From contig VTPC01089975.1 in the NCBI GenBank assembly GCA_011009095.1, positions 362,293-426,292 of the forward strand: a stretch of DNA of 64,000 nucleotides. The letters run 5' to 3'. Both the position numbers and the translations under genes were made by a program. The notes below the pieces were generated by a model that did not search any database, was not told where the DNA came from, and saw nothing but the letters and a program-made list of their open reading frames with translations. Shown here one piece after another: positions 37,640 through 49,350 of the stretch; within the stretch, counting starts at the first letter, position 1, and every line of letters starts with the position of its first letter. The DNA is from Ignelater luminosus (Eukaryota; Arthropoda; Insecta; Coleoptera; Elateridae).

Positions 37640-38040
37640 ATTGCGTATATAGGATTCGCCTGGAGGTCCTGGCTCATTACGGCCGATTCAGAGACACGAA
37701 ACAATTAATCATTTTGACCACAGATTGCGATTACTGTGTTAAGTGTAAAATCTGCTCGTTTTATGTAATTACAGCTGTAAATGTCAAAAGATTTTTTTGT
37801 GTATGAATTTCAAGTTAATTCATTTAAATTGTCGTAACTAGATGTGCAACACGTATTAATCATGCAGGAGCTGCTAAACCATTAGTAGGAAGTTTTTCAG
37901 GACTGGCAGCTCCGGTGTAGTCGATGTTGTTTTATGTGTCATTTTTTAATGATACGGCGACCACCGAGAGAAACCTTCCTTTTAATTACCCACATTATTA
38001 GCATTTTAACCATCGCAAGACTCCAATAAAATTAATTACA
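37640..38040. other. Island of higher-complexity sequence
   Basis: About 400 bp of more balanced sequence without open frames. It contains several homeodomain-type TAATTA or ATTAAT words (for example near 37704, 37770, 37855 and 38030) and an ACAGCTGT E-box-like site near 37771. Candidate non-coding regulatory element, by inference from composition. Confidence 0.3.
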
Positions 38041-39550
38041 TAAGTGAATCGTAACAAAAGTGGGTAAAACCTTGCAAAAAATAAAACTTAAAACTTCTTG
38101 CTTTTTTTTAGCCGAGTACAAACATAAATTTCAAAGAAAACACCTGCAAAAATTAATTTTGATATTCATTTTATTATAATGAACAGGCAATTCTTTAGTT
38201 CTTATGTATTAATGATTAATAACATGACTTGTTAATTAAGCAGCTATTAGCACACAATAATAAATTGAGATTATCCACCATTATGTCTACATTATGTCTA
38301 AAAGAATCTTTTTAATCCCATAGTTGTTTTAGAAAAATTAAAGAGTATGAGGAAAAGTTAACTTAAATGACAATAGGTCATTCTGATATAAAAAATCCTT
38401 AATTTATGTACTTGTTTATGTCTTGTTCAAGTTATTCGGTATTTACATTTTATTCTTATACGTATGTTGATATATCATAATTATAATTTAACATTCCTGA
38501 TTTTATAGGCAATTTTCTATTACTAGCTTGTACTTATTTTACAAAGATTACCGACAATAGTAAATTAGGTGCCTGAAAAATATTAAAACTATAAAATTAT
38601 AAGATGCTCATAAAGAATTTCAAATATAAATCGTATTGCATGATATGTATCGATACTTTTCATTTTTCCCTAGACAGGCATCGTATATTTTCTTTTTTTG
38701 GTATAAATTCGGAATATTAAACGGTATAAGGTTTCGATATAATTCATAGATATGTATTTAATAGCTTTTACTTACCAAAATTTTAGTAGATACGGCTAAC
38801 TAAAACATGTAAGTGAAAGATAAAAATCAGTAAATCAACAGGATTCCTTCTATGTAACATCTGTAATGTAAACTCTCGACAATGTTATTACTGCTGAAGT
38901 TTTGGTCATTCAACTGGTATCTGCATCTATACATCAGTAAATATGATCGTATAGTTTGAGATGCTTTCCCATCTTCCAATTCTCTAATCAAGATAATTAT
39001 TGTTATTTACAGTAAGCGAATTGGTGTTAAAGAATTTCAAATTCACATAAAAAGTGTCTCAAGAAAGACGGAACATACATGTTTTCGTATGGAGAATTTC
39101 CTTGATTATTCAAGTGTTCTACAAATATCTCTATCTCATGAATCTTGTAAAAGCATACGCTGTCAGTATTTATTTTTCTATTTATGTAGGTATAGTATCA
39201 GTAGTCCTAGCTCGGCTCACAGGATCAATTTTTTTGTTGTCGGTATGTATAAAATTTCCAAAAATTATTTTGTTTATTAATTTAATTTTTTTTTTATTTT
39301 TTGTCCTTTCATTCTTACTTGTTATTATTGTTTTTCTTTTCGTTGATATTATTTTTCTTTTTTGTATTTGGCTCTTTTTTTATTATCTTTGTTTGTATTG
39401 TTTCCAGAATTTGCTTTATTTTAAAAGCTGGAGCTGATTGCTGTTGCTGGTTGAGTAAACTGGAACTGAGACACTTTAAAATTTTCTAATCCGGCCTCCA
39501 TTTGCCCGTTTTGAATTGAAGTGGGTTGTGGGTGAATCTGCAGATTAGCT
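38040..39550. other. AT-rich non-coding DNA
   Basis: No supported gene. A 127-codon plus-strand frame (39054-39437) is driven by a T-rich tract and has no ATG at its stated start. I do not accept it as a gene. Confidence 0.55.
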
Positions 39551-39554
39551 AATA

Positions 39555-40161
39555 GCATTCTTTGATTCTAAAAGGACGTGCATTATCCTGTATTAGAATG
39601 GACCAGATGGTACACAGTACGTAGAAAGAATGTTTTCAGTATATTTTGCAGCTGCCAAGGACCCGTTCTCAACACAAACAAGGTTTCTACAGCCACTAAC
39701 AGAGATGCTTCACCACGGTAAGATCGTCAGAGAACCGTAAAATACATTTTAATTCATCGCTAAACAAGACATTAGCCAAGCTTTTTTTAATTCAGTGGTT
39801 TCAAGCAAAACTTAGTCTTCCGCGTTGGTGGTAAGGAAATAATTCTGGCTCTTTCAAGAAATATATTGCAGTAAGGTTGGCTTTTTGCAATCTTCTTCTA
39901 ATTGCCCTGAGAGATACATTTACTCATTTCACTCTATGGAGCAGATCTTTTTAATAAACGGTAGTTAGGTGTCTAGTCTTCAAAGTACTCATTTGAATAA
40001 ATCGATTATCACGTGATGTTGTAGATCTCTTTCTTCTTGAACCATGATCTCGGTTAGAACAACACTACTGAGTTTTGTGACGCATGGAGAATTTTACTCA
40101 AAATCACAACCACACAAACTTCCAATTTCATTTGAAGTATTTCTTACTAGTTGCTCAACTG
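39555..40161 (-). pseudogene. Tc1-like transposase relic, apparently nested in a piggyBac relic
   Basis: On the minus strand, in order: RRKRSTTSRDNRFI (about 39994-40043), matching the start of the second helix-turn-helix of Tc1 transposases; VSLRAIRRRLQKANLTA (about 39869-39918), its recognition helix; LANVLFSDELKCI (about 39740-39781), the first catalytic aspartate block; and ILIQDNARPF (about 39570-39600), the second catalytic block. Frameshifts and stops separate them, so it is dead. A TA then CAGTTGAGCAAC lies exactly at the upstream edge (40161-40163), as expected for a Tc1 5' terminus. The matching 3' terminus was not found. Confidence 0.75.
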
Positions 40162-40163
40162 TA

Positions 40164-40800
40164 TAAGACCCTTGGTCTATAGGTCTAACAAACAATTTAA
40201 AATTTTATTTGTGGTATTTGTTTTTGGTACATTATCTTAGGTTTCCTGCAAAAGTACCTTTATAAACTATCAAGGTTTCGTCCACGGAATATTGGATTTG
40301 TACTTCAAATTTTTGGCAGTTTTGATGAATTGTTTCCAGCATGGGCCTTATTTTGTAAAATCTATCTTTTATTTCTGATATTATCTTTGAGTTATCGTTA
40401 AAATATAAATAACATCTGATTTTTTTAAATTGTCCAAGGAACCATCATATCTGCTACTTGAGAAATTCTAGTGTTTCATACCCAGTAATCCGCAAAGACC
40501 GGAAGTTGTATAACATCCAGTATCAATAACATAGTAAACATCAGTAAATTTTTTATTGTTCAAATTATAGAAGTACCTGTATGCTGAGTACTGTACAGGT
40601 TTACTGCTAGAGCCTTCTTTCTCCTTTTTCTCAAATTTCTTTCCAGCTTAAGCTTCTTCACCTACCTCATCTTCACTACCTGTTTCTATAATTCCTTCTA
40701 TATTTATATGTTTTGTATTGTCTTCTTCTGTATTTCGCATTTGAAGAACAGCCATAATCGGATACATCAGAGATTGCCGAATCTACAGGTAGTTTTATTT
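40164..40800 (-). pseudogene. piggyBac-like transposase relic
   Basis: On the minus strand a frame with scattered stops reads ISEIKDRFYKIRPMLETIH then QYSVDETLIVYKG (about 40270-40420), then NLR, stop, CTKNKYHK, stop, NFKLF (about 40180-40250). This is the order of conserved piggyBac blocks (KIRPLLDxI, SVDExMIPFKG, QYxKNKPHKWGFKLW), including the first catalytic aspartate in SVDE. The glutamine and tryptophan codons expected by the family are now stops. More N-terminal sequence, up to about 40800, is weaker. The copy stops at the TA where the Tc1-like relic begins, which suggests the Tc1 element landed in it. Confidence 0.7.
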
Positions 40801-41187
40801 TTTGACTTATCATAAACTTTGATAGTAGGTATAGTATCTAGATCGTTTAGATTGTCTATATTTTAAGAAAGTAATTTTAAATATGTTTTTATGATTTTCT
40901 GTAAAAATATATTAATACTAGTAGGTACTAAACCTGAAGCTACATAAAAATTTAAACTGAAATAACTGTTTTAAAAACCTTATCTAGATATCTCGTACAA
41001 CGCTATTATAAATTTATGCCTAACGTACACATTTTTAAAACACTACAAAAATGATTTTATTTCTACTAACCGAAAAAACGTTGATTTTTCGAGGAGTTGA
41101 AACCTAACCTCACAACTAGTGACAGCACGGCAAGAAGTTGAATTCTTTTGTTCAATTCTTGTTTCACATATGAATCAACTTGCTAAA
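40800..41187. other. AT-rich non-coding DNA
   Basis: Nothing recognisable between the piggyBac relic and the mariner. Confidence 0.5.
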
Positions 41188-41189
41188 TA

Positions 41190-42469
41190 CGAGGGCGGTT
41201 CAATAAGTACCCGTGTTAGAAATGAAGACACAATTTTTTTCAAAACTTTTTTTTTATTTTTTAACATAGTCTCCTTTTAGAAATATACACTTCTTCCAAC
41301 GTTCCTGTCATTTTTTAACCCCTCCCAAAAATAGGATTTGTCGAACTCTCCAAAATACGTCTCTATCTCGGCGATGACTTCCTCGTTTGAGCTAGATTTT
41401 TTCCCCGCGAGCCATTTCTTCATGTTAGGAAACAAGAAAAAGTCGCAGGGAGCCAGATTGGGTGAATACGTGGGGTGCGGCAGCAATTCATGCAGTTTGG
41501 CGGCGACAACTCCGGATGAATGTGCTGGTGCGTTATCGTGGTGAAACAGCACCTTCTTTTTCGCCAAATGCGGCCGTGTCTCCTTCAATTTTTTGTCGAA
41601 GCTGTCTAATAACTCACTGTAGTATTGTCCAGTGATCGTTCTTCCTTTTTCTAAAAAATCCATGAGTATGACGCCGTTCGCATCCCAAAAAATCGTCGCC
41701 ATGACCTTTCCGGCCGATGGAACTATCTTCGCCTTCTTTGGAGCAGATTCACCGGGAGAAATCCATTGTTTTGATTGTTGCTCAGTTTCTGGTGTGTAAT
41801 GATGAATCCAGGTTCCATCAACGGTGACAACTCGACGCAAAAACTTCTTCAGATTTCGCTTAAATTGCTCCAAATACTGCTTCGAAGTTAACAGCCGCAT
41901 CCGCTTGTTGTCCACCGTTAGCAATCGCGGCACCCATCGCGCCGACAATTTTTTCATCGCCAACTTATCATGTAAAATATTAATTGCCGTTCCGGTCGAC
42001 ACACCTACGGCCTCTGCTACTTCACGCACTTTCGTTCGTCGATCAGCGAGAATCATGTCGTGGACTTTTTGAATGATTTCCTCGATAACCACGTCTGCCG
42101 GGCGTCCTGGTCGCTCCTCATCAAAAACGGATGTTCGCCCACGTTTAAATTCGTTGAACCAATATCTAACTGTGGCCATAGATGGAAAAGTGTCCCCATA
42201 AACAGCATCCAACTTTGCTTTTATCTCCTCGCATTTTTTCCCATCCAAAAACAGAAAGCGAATTACCGAACGATACTGCTCTTTTTCCATCTTAGCTAAA
42301 ATCACGAAACACGTCTTACTCAAATGGCTGTCAAATCCAAACTAACCTATCAATCAGTTTGCAATTTGTTATACCGTCGTTTGATAGATGGCAGCACACG
42401 ATGATAACACCAACTTCCTTCAGGAACGCCTTTTGTCGTCAAACACGGGTACTTACTGAACCGCTCTCG
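41190..42469 (-). mobile_element. Mariner element (copy B), 1280 bp, defective sister of copy A
   Basis: Terminal inverted repeats read CGAGGGCGGTTCAATAAGTA on the left and CGAGAGCGGTTCAGTAAGTA on the right (inward), nearly identical to those of copy A. TA duplications lie at 41188-41189 and 42470-42471. The flanks show no resemblance to those of copy A, so these are separate insertions and not a segmental duplication. Confidence 0.95.
41277..42290 (-). pseudogene. Mariner transposase, inactivated
   Basis: It is nearly identical to the transposase at 23412-24461 and starts at the equivalent ATG (MEKEQYR). Four differences matter. The first catalytic block reads VTVDGTW instead of VTVDETW. 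YSPDLAP has become YSPNLAP. A 12-bp in-frame deletion has removed four residues (RYEL) between the second and third catalytic aspartates, leaving D,D30D instead of D,D34D. One A is missing from an A run near 41316, so the last ~20 residues are read in the wrong frame and end early. Changing the aspartate spacing should abolish catalysis. The protein might still bind the inverted repeats, because the N-terminal DNA-binding half is intact. Confidence 0.92.
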
Positions 42470-42471
42470 TA

Positions 42472-43305
42472 ACTGTTTAAAAGATACTATAACTTGGAAG
42501 CAACAGACACCGACACAGAGTTAATGAGGCTCCTAGTTTCACTAAAACTCGATAGACTGAGAAATGAGAGAATACAGATTTCTAATCTTTGCTGCTGAAC
42601 ATACCCGTGCCGTTTGGCACCCGAATTTAGACAGTTTTGATTTTGATATTGATGAATATTAAGTAAAAATTGTCACAAGAAATAATCGTCAACTTTAAGA
42701 ATTAAAGCTCTAACCCAAGAAGAAGCAAACTTGGCCCCCGGGCCAAATTGGCTTTTAAACAACATATTTTGTAGTTCAAATGTGGAAATAGGCCATGGCC
42801 AGTACCATCTAGCAATGCTGCTAAGAGAGTAGACAGGGGTTGGCAGTTGTGAATCGTTGGATTAAACCAGTATTCAAATTCAATTTGGCATTTCAAAATG
42901 ACATTTATAAATTAAAATCTAAATAAAACAATAGAATTTTCGAAGAACGCTGCCACATAGTACGAGTCATGACCTGCTTTAACTTCATTTTTTTCAATCA
43001 CATGTAGTTCTGTATTTGATTATTCAAGAACTATTAGAGATATCAAGATGAAGTTTAGAAATCCACAATTCAACTTTTAGATTGAAATGCTACAATGAGA
43101 ATATTTCCTAGAACAGTGAATCAAGTCTGATTCATGCACTTTCTTGTCTTTAAATTACTCAGGAGCTGTGAGATTAACGACGATGTTACTTGGGATGCAG
43201 ATGCAATCTGCAGTGTTTAAAACTGGCTCAAAGGCTTCCACACAACTGTATATTACTAAACAATATTTCTTATTACTCAGTTCAAGTATTTTTACCCTAC
43301 ATACA
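42472..43305. other. Non-coding DNA between mariner copy B and the MITE
   Basis: No supported gene. Short frames at 42702-42896 minus and 43144-43356 plus have no recognisable domain. The latter runs into the MITE. Confidence 0.5.
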
Positions 43306-43307
43306 TA

Positions 43308-43606
43308 CAGTGTGTCCACATTTCGATGCTCACTATTGGGATCTCGGAAATTGTAGGAGATACGAAGTCGGTTAAATTAGAAAAGATTTGGCTATTTTGG
43401 AGATCAGTTTACTTATGTTTTTGTTTTTTCAAAAAAGTGCACAGCTTACTAGACATTTGCTAAAAACAAAATTATCTTATTTTGAAAAATCAAAAGCATA
43501 AGTAAACTGATCTCCAAAATAACTAGATCTTTTCTAATTTAACGGACTTGGTATTTCTTACATTTTTCGAGATCCCAATAGTGAGCATCGAAATGTGGAC
43601 ACACTG
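43308..43606. mobile_element. Foldback MITE with long inverted repeats, 299 bp
   Basis: The element starts CAGTGTGTCCACATTTCGAT and ends with its reverse complement. The arms of about 130 bp (43308-43437 and 43476-43606) pair almost fully around a loop of about 38 bp. TA duplications lie at 43306-43307 and 43607-43608. TA targets and a CAGT start suit a non-autonomous Tc1/mariner-superfamily element. There is no coding capacity. Transcribed, it would form a long hairpin. Confidence 0.9.
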
Positions 43607-43609
43607 TAT

Positions 43610-46600
43610 ATCTAGAGTCTCCTGTTTATAAAATATAAAGTTTTTTTTAAAATCCAAAGAGTGCAATTAGGCTACTTGTCTTCAATCGTTTCCAATTAAA
43701 GTAACACCCTTGCGATACCACCTACATACATTATGTACAAATCTATTTTGTTCCGGTTTTACTATTCAACTTAAGAGTGAAGGAGTTCGAAAAAGACAGC
43801 TTTTGATGATTTTTCTATTATGCTAATTGAAAAGAATTGAGTTTCAATTTTTAAAATAGTTAGACACTGTGGATGAGCATGGTTTTAAAACAAAAAGAAA
43901 AATCAAACTAAAATCGTGTAACTTACACTTTTGACATTAAGAGAATATCGTATGGAATTTTGTTTTAAAATTTTCAAATTCCTCATAGACTTCAATGACA
44001 TGGACGTCGACTTGTAAGAGTCGTCACGCGCGTGGTATCATACGTAATTAGATTTTTATCCGAGACTCTGCAACTAATACACTTTATCTTATATGTAAGA
44101 TGTCCCAAATTCGACACCACCATAATTACTTAATTTCAAAATTTAAAGAAAAGGAAGAAGAATAGAAAGAAAAAGAAGAAGAAAAAGAAGAGGAAAAAGA
44201 AGAAAAAGAGTCTCTTGGACTAATGAATTTTATTATATTGACCCTTTTGATAGATTACTTTTAAATTTATTTGAATTAAAGTGTATATAGCTTACCTATT
44301 TGTAAATGAAAAACCGAGATGGCATCACATAACATTTAAAAAAAAGTACAATATCTAGAAGAAATTAATTCTTGTATACTCTATATGTAAAAATAAATTT
44401 ACAAACGTTAGAACAATAATTTACATATTTATAAATAGATATTTTGTATTCAAATATTAAAAGCAGCTTGACCACTTGTTAAGATTAATTATTAAAGTTC
44501 GTTTTCCTTTTAAGGAAATGACATTATTGCATTGGTTTTCAACCTGCTCCTGCTACCAGTATCCCATTGATAACGTTTAATGATTTAATATACGACATGC
44601 TTGTTTAATCCATTCTATTTTATTAATTTAATACTTAATTTTTCTTGTGATTATTCTAAAATTTAAATCACTCCTCCTCAATATTTTATTTACGTTTTCC
44701 TTTCTTAAACAACTAACGAACTTGAGTGTCTTCAAATTATAAATATGTAGGAGTTTTTGGTTCTTAGTTTTTAATTGGAAATCTAATTTAACATCTTGTA
44801 TTTTATTACTTTCTACAAACAATCAATTAAGCTTTCTTAGGAAAGCTCAACAAAGTAAGAATTGTATATGTTTCAAAGAATAAAATGCAGGTACTAAATA
44901 CATACCGTTCACATGCTCTAGTCGTCTTTTATTTAATTCTTCTTTATCGTTTAATGGCGAACATTAATTTGTCTCTTAATAATATCTGAAGCAAAACAAA
45001 CTTGTATAATACTTTGTATATTTCTTCAATGTACACACATTATTTTATCTTTTGTAATCTTTCCTTTTATCTATCTTTTTTAAAAGCCGTTTCAGACGTA
45101 GATAAATAGGCAGGGGATAAAAAACTTACAAATTAAATTTCTTTGTACAATAAGCGAGAGGTCAAAGTTTTCCTTTTAATTTTATAATTAAAGACTTTTA
45201 GACCAATAAGGATTACTTTGACATAATGTATAATACAGAATTTTAATGAATTACAAAAGGTTCAATGAGTCAGTTTTAACTAATTAGTCGATGGAAATGT
45301 ACAAAGACATAGGAGGGTGATTTTTATCTTCAGCTTGAAAGAACCGCTAATTCATTTTTACAAAGAAAAGAACAAAAAATGTTTTGTAAATAGAGATGTA
45401 CGCCTTCAATGGTATTACCTATTGGTATTATATGGCAAAATACACTTTATCATCAAATCGTTTAGGATACAGCTCATAGATCAAAATACCAACTCTATAG
45501 CAAACTTTTTTCCTACATACTCGACAAAACTTACCACTGAAAAATCCAAAGCGAGTGCTTTTACAGTATACTCAGCAGCTAGCAAATGACAGTTTTTATC
45601 CTGACGTTCAATGGTAAAACATACATGTGATACTTTAACGTAATGAAAGTACAATTATGTTTACTGGAGGGGTGTAAGTACAAGTAAAGACGCAAGTCGA
45701 GGTCGATACTTTTATTGACTTACTTCTTCGGCAATATACTTTTGTAATGTCGTTGTTGTTCTTACTGCAAAACTGTGGTACCAACTATATAGTTTCTGAT
45801 TTCATTCATGCAAAACATGTCTGTCCACATCTAGAAGGTACACGAAAATTATTCTCGTAAAGATATAACAAATGTAAGTCATTTAGGTGTCATTGGTAAG
45901 TTCTGTTTATGCTACATCAATATTTCTGTAAAGGCAGACCAACGAAGTGGAGATACATTGCGCTTGTCTCAGACAACATAATTTGATATAAACTTTAAGT
46001 AAATATCTTAATATAATTATATATAATATATAATAATATAATTTACAGAAGCATTGCAAAGACTTCAAAGTTGGCTTTGGTTCTAGCAAAAACCTGTACG
46101 TTTCAAGTTGAAAATCAGAAACACAAGACAAATATGCAAGCGAGCGTTCACTGAATTGCAAATAGATACCTTGAACTTATTAGAAAACTTAGAAAATCTA
46201 AAAAGAAAATTTTTGAAATTATCACGTGGCACAAATTCCCAAAATTGTCTCTTGGGAAACGTAAATTGCTTTACAATCGTTTCTCAACTTTTAGAACCAT
46301 TTCCAAAGGTAGTAAACGTAATTAAGATCAACGTAGTATCATCATCAAATGGCATTCTATATTTTTTCTGTATTATTTAGAGCCCGATCATGGTTTAGTT
46401 AACTTGGTGCGTATACTACACATTGGATTTCAACAGCCGTTTCTTCTCAGGAAGACAATAATTGAAAAACCACAGGGGCACACTTTTACATCACTCTTAG
46501 TGATTTGAAATTTATCTTAAATTGTATGATACCTTTATTTCCGTGCTTAATAAACTCCCAAAACATGAGTATAGCATGAGAATCGGCAACGTCTTGTAAA

Positions 46601-46958
46601 AGAATTTATAACGCGTTCTGTAGAGGTTCAAAGCACATAAAAATTTGAATAGAACGAGACTTACAGTAGACACTTTAAGGGCGTGTATCGTAGTTACTAT
46701 GTATTTTGAATCGCTTAGATTAAACTTTGATAGTGAAATGCATTTGTCACTTACCTATGGATCATCTAGATTGCCTTCTACTAACCGGTTTTTGCTATCT
46801 CTGTTATTTATGGATGTGAAATTAATTGCAGTTTACTAAGTCCATGGAATTGATTGTAGATTGGCACAGCAAAGCTTTTGCTCTTCTTGACCTAAACAAG
46901 CCGTCAAGCTATTTACCTGCGTTGCTTAGTAACCATTTTGAGTTACACAATAGGGAGC
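43610..46958. other. AT-rich non-coding DNA
   Basis: No supported gene over 3.3 kb. It contains the purine tract at 44146-44211 and an almost pure AT stretch at about 46010-46047. Frames at 45317-45589, 45907-46161, 46108-46380 and 46645-46839 have no recognisable domain. Confidence 0.55.
44146..44211. repeat. Polypurine (GA/A-rich) tract, 66 nt
   Basis: Only A and G except for a single T, built of GAA, GAAA and GAGG units. Such strand-biased tracts can form triplex DNA. Confidence 0.85.
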
Positions 46959-46960
46959 TA

Positions 46961-48265
46961 AAGGGCTTTCCAAAAAGAGGTGTTATTTTGATATTCAAAG
47001 AAAAGTGCCATTTTTTAATATAAATGATCGGATGTTTATTTCATTATAAAGAGGAAGGTATGCCGTTAATAGTGGAAAATAACATCAGGCAAATGACCAC
47101 CACGACCACGCTTACAGGACAATATCCTTTTCATGAAATTTTCCATAACCAAATCGCAAAGTGGCTGCCCTATGTCCTCGATAGCCTCACGAATTCCATC
47201 TTTGAGGTCTTGAATCGACGCTGGGCTGTTGGCGTAGACCTTCTCTTTCACGTGGCCCCAAAGAAAGAAGTCGCAAGGTGTTAAATCACAAGATCTCGGT
47301 GGCCAATTGTGATCACCTCTTCGAGAGATAACACGGTCCGGAAACTTTTTCCGTAAAAGATCAATGGTTTCGTTGCTTGTGTGGCACGTAGCGCCGTCTT
47401 GTTGAAAGTAAACGTTGTCCAGATCAATACCATCCAATTCCGGCCATAAGAAATCGTTAATCATCTCTCGATAGCGCAATCCAGTCACCGTAACTGTTGC
47501 TCCAGCCTCATTTTCGAAAAAGTAAGGTCCAATGACTCCGCCGGACCATAAACCGCACCAAACAGTCACACGTTGAGGATAGAGAGACTTTTCAACAATA
47601 ACTCTTGGATTTTCTGAGTTCCAGATCCGACAATTTTGCTTGTTGACGAAGCCACCGAGGTGGAAATGGGCCTCATCACTCAAGATGATTTTTCGATGGA
47701 ATTCTGGATCATTTTCATGCATTTCAACGACCCAATCAGCAAAGACACGACGTTGTTGATGATCGGCCGGCTTGAGTTCTTGTGTTAACTGGACTTTATA
47801 AGCCTTAAGACCCAAATCTTTATGCAAAATACGGTGTAATGACGTTTGTGGAATGGCTAATTCCAAAGAACGACGAGGAATGGACAAACCTGGGTTTTCT
47901 TTAACACTTTCGGCTACAACAGCAATATTCTCGGCTGTTCTTGAGCGACGTGCACGGGTTTTATTCTTCACATCACTAACTTGTCCCAAGAGCTCGAATT
48001 TTTTCACCAATTTCTGTATTGCGGTCCGACAAGGTGCTTCACGGTGACCCAAAAATGTTCGAGTTTTACGAACCGTCTCTGCCAAATTTTCACCATTTTT
48101 ATAGTGAATTTTAATAATTTCAATGCGTTGTTGAAGCGTGTATCGTTCCATATTTATTAATGGCGTAGTCTCTACTTGTCAAATGTCAAAAAATGATAGC
48201 TTCAAAAGTGACATCTACCGAAATAGCGGGCTATTCAAAATAACACCTCTTATTGGAAAACCCTT
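46961..48265 (-). mobile_element. Complete DD41D Tc1/mariner element, 1305 bp
   Basis: Inward-read ends are AAGGGCTTTCCAAAAAGAGG (left) and AAGGGTTTTCCAATAAGAGG (right). They match at about 29 of 31 bases through GTGTTATTTTGA. TA duplications lie at 46959-46960 and 48266-48267. It carries one uninterrupted transposase frame and nothing else, as an autonomous element should. Confidence 0.93.
47066..48151 (-). CDS. DD41D (rosa-like) transposase, apparently intact (361 aa)
   Basis: Transposase of the Tc1/mariner superfamily, predicted to bind the element's ends and move it to TA sites. It starts at an ATG (MERYTLQQRIEI). Residues 1-120 hold two helix-turn-helix regions (TAIQKLVKKF near 43-52 and SLHRILHKDLGLK near 104-116), with a basic linker KNKTRARRSR between. 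Catalytic residues are D159 (LSDEAHFHLGG), D252 (QQDGATCHTS) and D294 (DLTPCDFFLWG). Forty-one residues separate the last two, the spacing that defines the DD41D or rosa group. The frame is complete, with no stops. The C-terminus keeps the usual basic RCKRGRGGH-like end (LSCKRGRGGHLPD). It may still be active. The shortened relative at 14216-14659 has different ends, so this protein probably does not mobilise it. Confidence 0.9.
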   Translation of the reverse strand: MERYTLQQRIEIIKIHYKNGENLAETVRKTRTFLGHREAPCRTAIQKLVKKFELLGQVSDVKNKTRARRSRTAENIAVVAESVKENPGLSIPRRSLELAIPQTSLHRILHKDLGLKAYKVQLTQELKPADHQQRRVFADWVVEMHENDPEFHRKIILSDEAHFHLGGFVNKQNCRIWNSENPRVIVEKSLYPQRVTVWCGLWSGGVIGPYFFENEAGATVTVTGLRYREMINDFLWPELDGIDLDNVYFQQDGATCHTSNETIDLLRKKFPDRVISRRGDHNWPPRSCDLTPCDFFLWGHVKEKVYANSPASIQDLKDGIREAIEDIGQPLCDLVMENFMKRILSCKRGRGGHLPDVIFHY

Positions 48266-48267
48266 TA

Positions 48268-49345
48268 TATCTAATATTAATCCTTGGGTGTACCCAGCTT
48301 TTGGTAAACCTCAGAGTCAGAGTGACTCCTTTAAGCTGCTTTAGCCTTCTCGGGAGTAGAGAGCTCTGCGCCTATTGTTTATTTTGCCAACGTTGTTTAC
48401 ATGATATCTTACTGAACAGTGGCGCACAATAAGGTCTGTTGCCTTATGTTGCCTTTTCAAAATAACAAAACGGTTGTTCCATAAAAAGTGCCGCTGTACC
48501 CTTTTTAGAAGTGCGGTCGGTTTCTTTCTCTTACCTTTTGCCATCAGCGTTATTCAGAAGAAAAAAAATGAAAAAACTCTTAAAGTTAGTTGACTGTTTC
48601 ATAGAATGTATATCTTAGCACCTTACAGTTGTTTCTTTTCACATTCTTGGATACAAGTATCTACGGCATGAACTTCTGCCTGGAAAATAGATGGATTGGC
48701 ATCTAGTGACTTCGCCACCTTAAAAGTGGGGTCATAGAATCTTGCACTAGCTTTATCCATCTGTATTAGATCCGTCGCTACTATAATAATAGATGGGAGA
48801 GACTTGTTATAGTTGAGGGGCCCGTTGCTTCACGATTCTTGGTCGTCAATAATTCTAAATTACGCTGTTCTGGCTCAAGATCAGTTGGTCTTCTTAAGGA
48901 TTGAAGCTGGATCTGTGCCAATATTCTTAAGTGACCAATACAGTCTTCTTTCATTTTGCTAATCTTTTGAATCAATTGCCCTTATAGAAGGTTATGGAAA
49001 GTTAACCTATAAATTAAATATGGTAAACAATGATAGTCATAGGTTCAAATTTGCAGATGACAACTTTTGTTCCAGTTTGATACTAACAGTTCAGTTTAGC
49101 GACTTAATGGTACCAAATACCCGGCCTCAGACGTTAAGCCAGTAAGAGGACTGTCTCAGAGCGCACACATAAATGAGAGCAGAAACATCGGTAAAGAGAT
49201 GCGCAAAATCCATATCTCAAAGACTAAACGGTAGCCTAAGAGAACAAGCTTAAAAGAAAAACTTTCTGTCAATAGAGGAAAATCCACTCTTTGATTTCTG
49301 TAGGTATTCTTACAGCATTGTTATTTTAAGAGTTCTAAACTAAGA
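48268..49345. other. Non-coding DNA
   Basis: The minus-strand frames at 48341-48544 (lysine/arginine-rich start MAKGKRKK) and 48781-48975 look somewhat protein-like. They match no family I know, have no supporting context, and are not annotated as genes. Confidence 0.45.
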
Positions 49346-49350
49346 GATAT

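Noticed and set aside
39054..39437. 127-codon plus-strand frame rich in hydrophobic residues, resembling a membrane protein
   Set aside because: It starts at a GTG, and its hydrophobic run comes from a T-rich, low-complexity tract (TTT and ATT codons). There is no domain, no conserved context and no ATG near the start.
23412..42290. The two mariner copies as the ends of one large inverted duplication
   Set aside because: Each copy has its own TA duplication and unrelated flanks, so they are independent insertions in opposite orientation.
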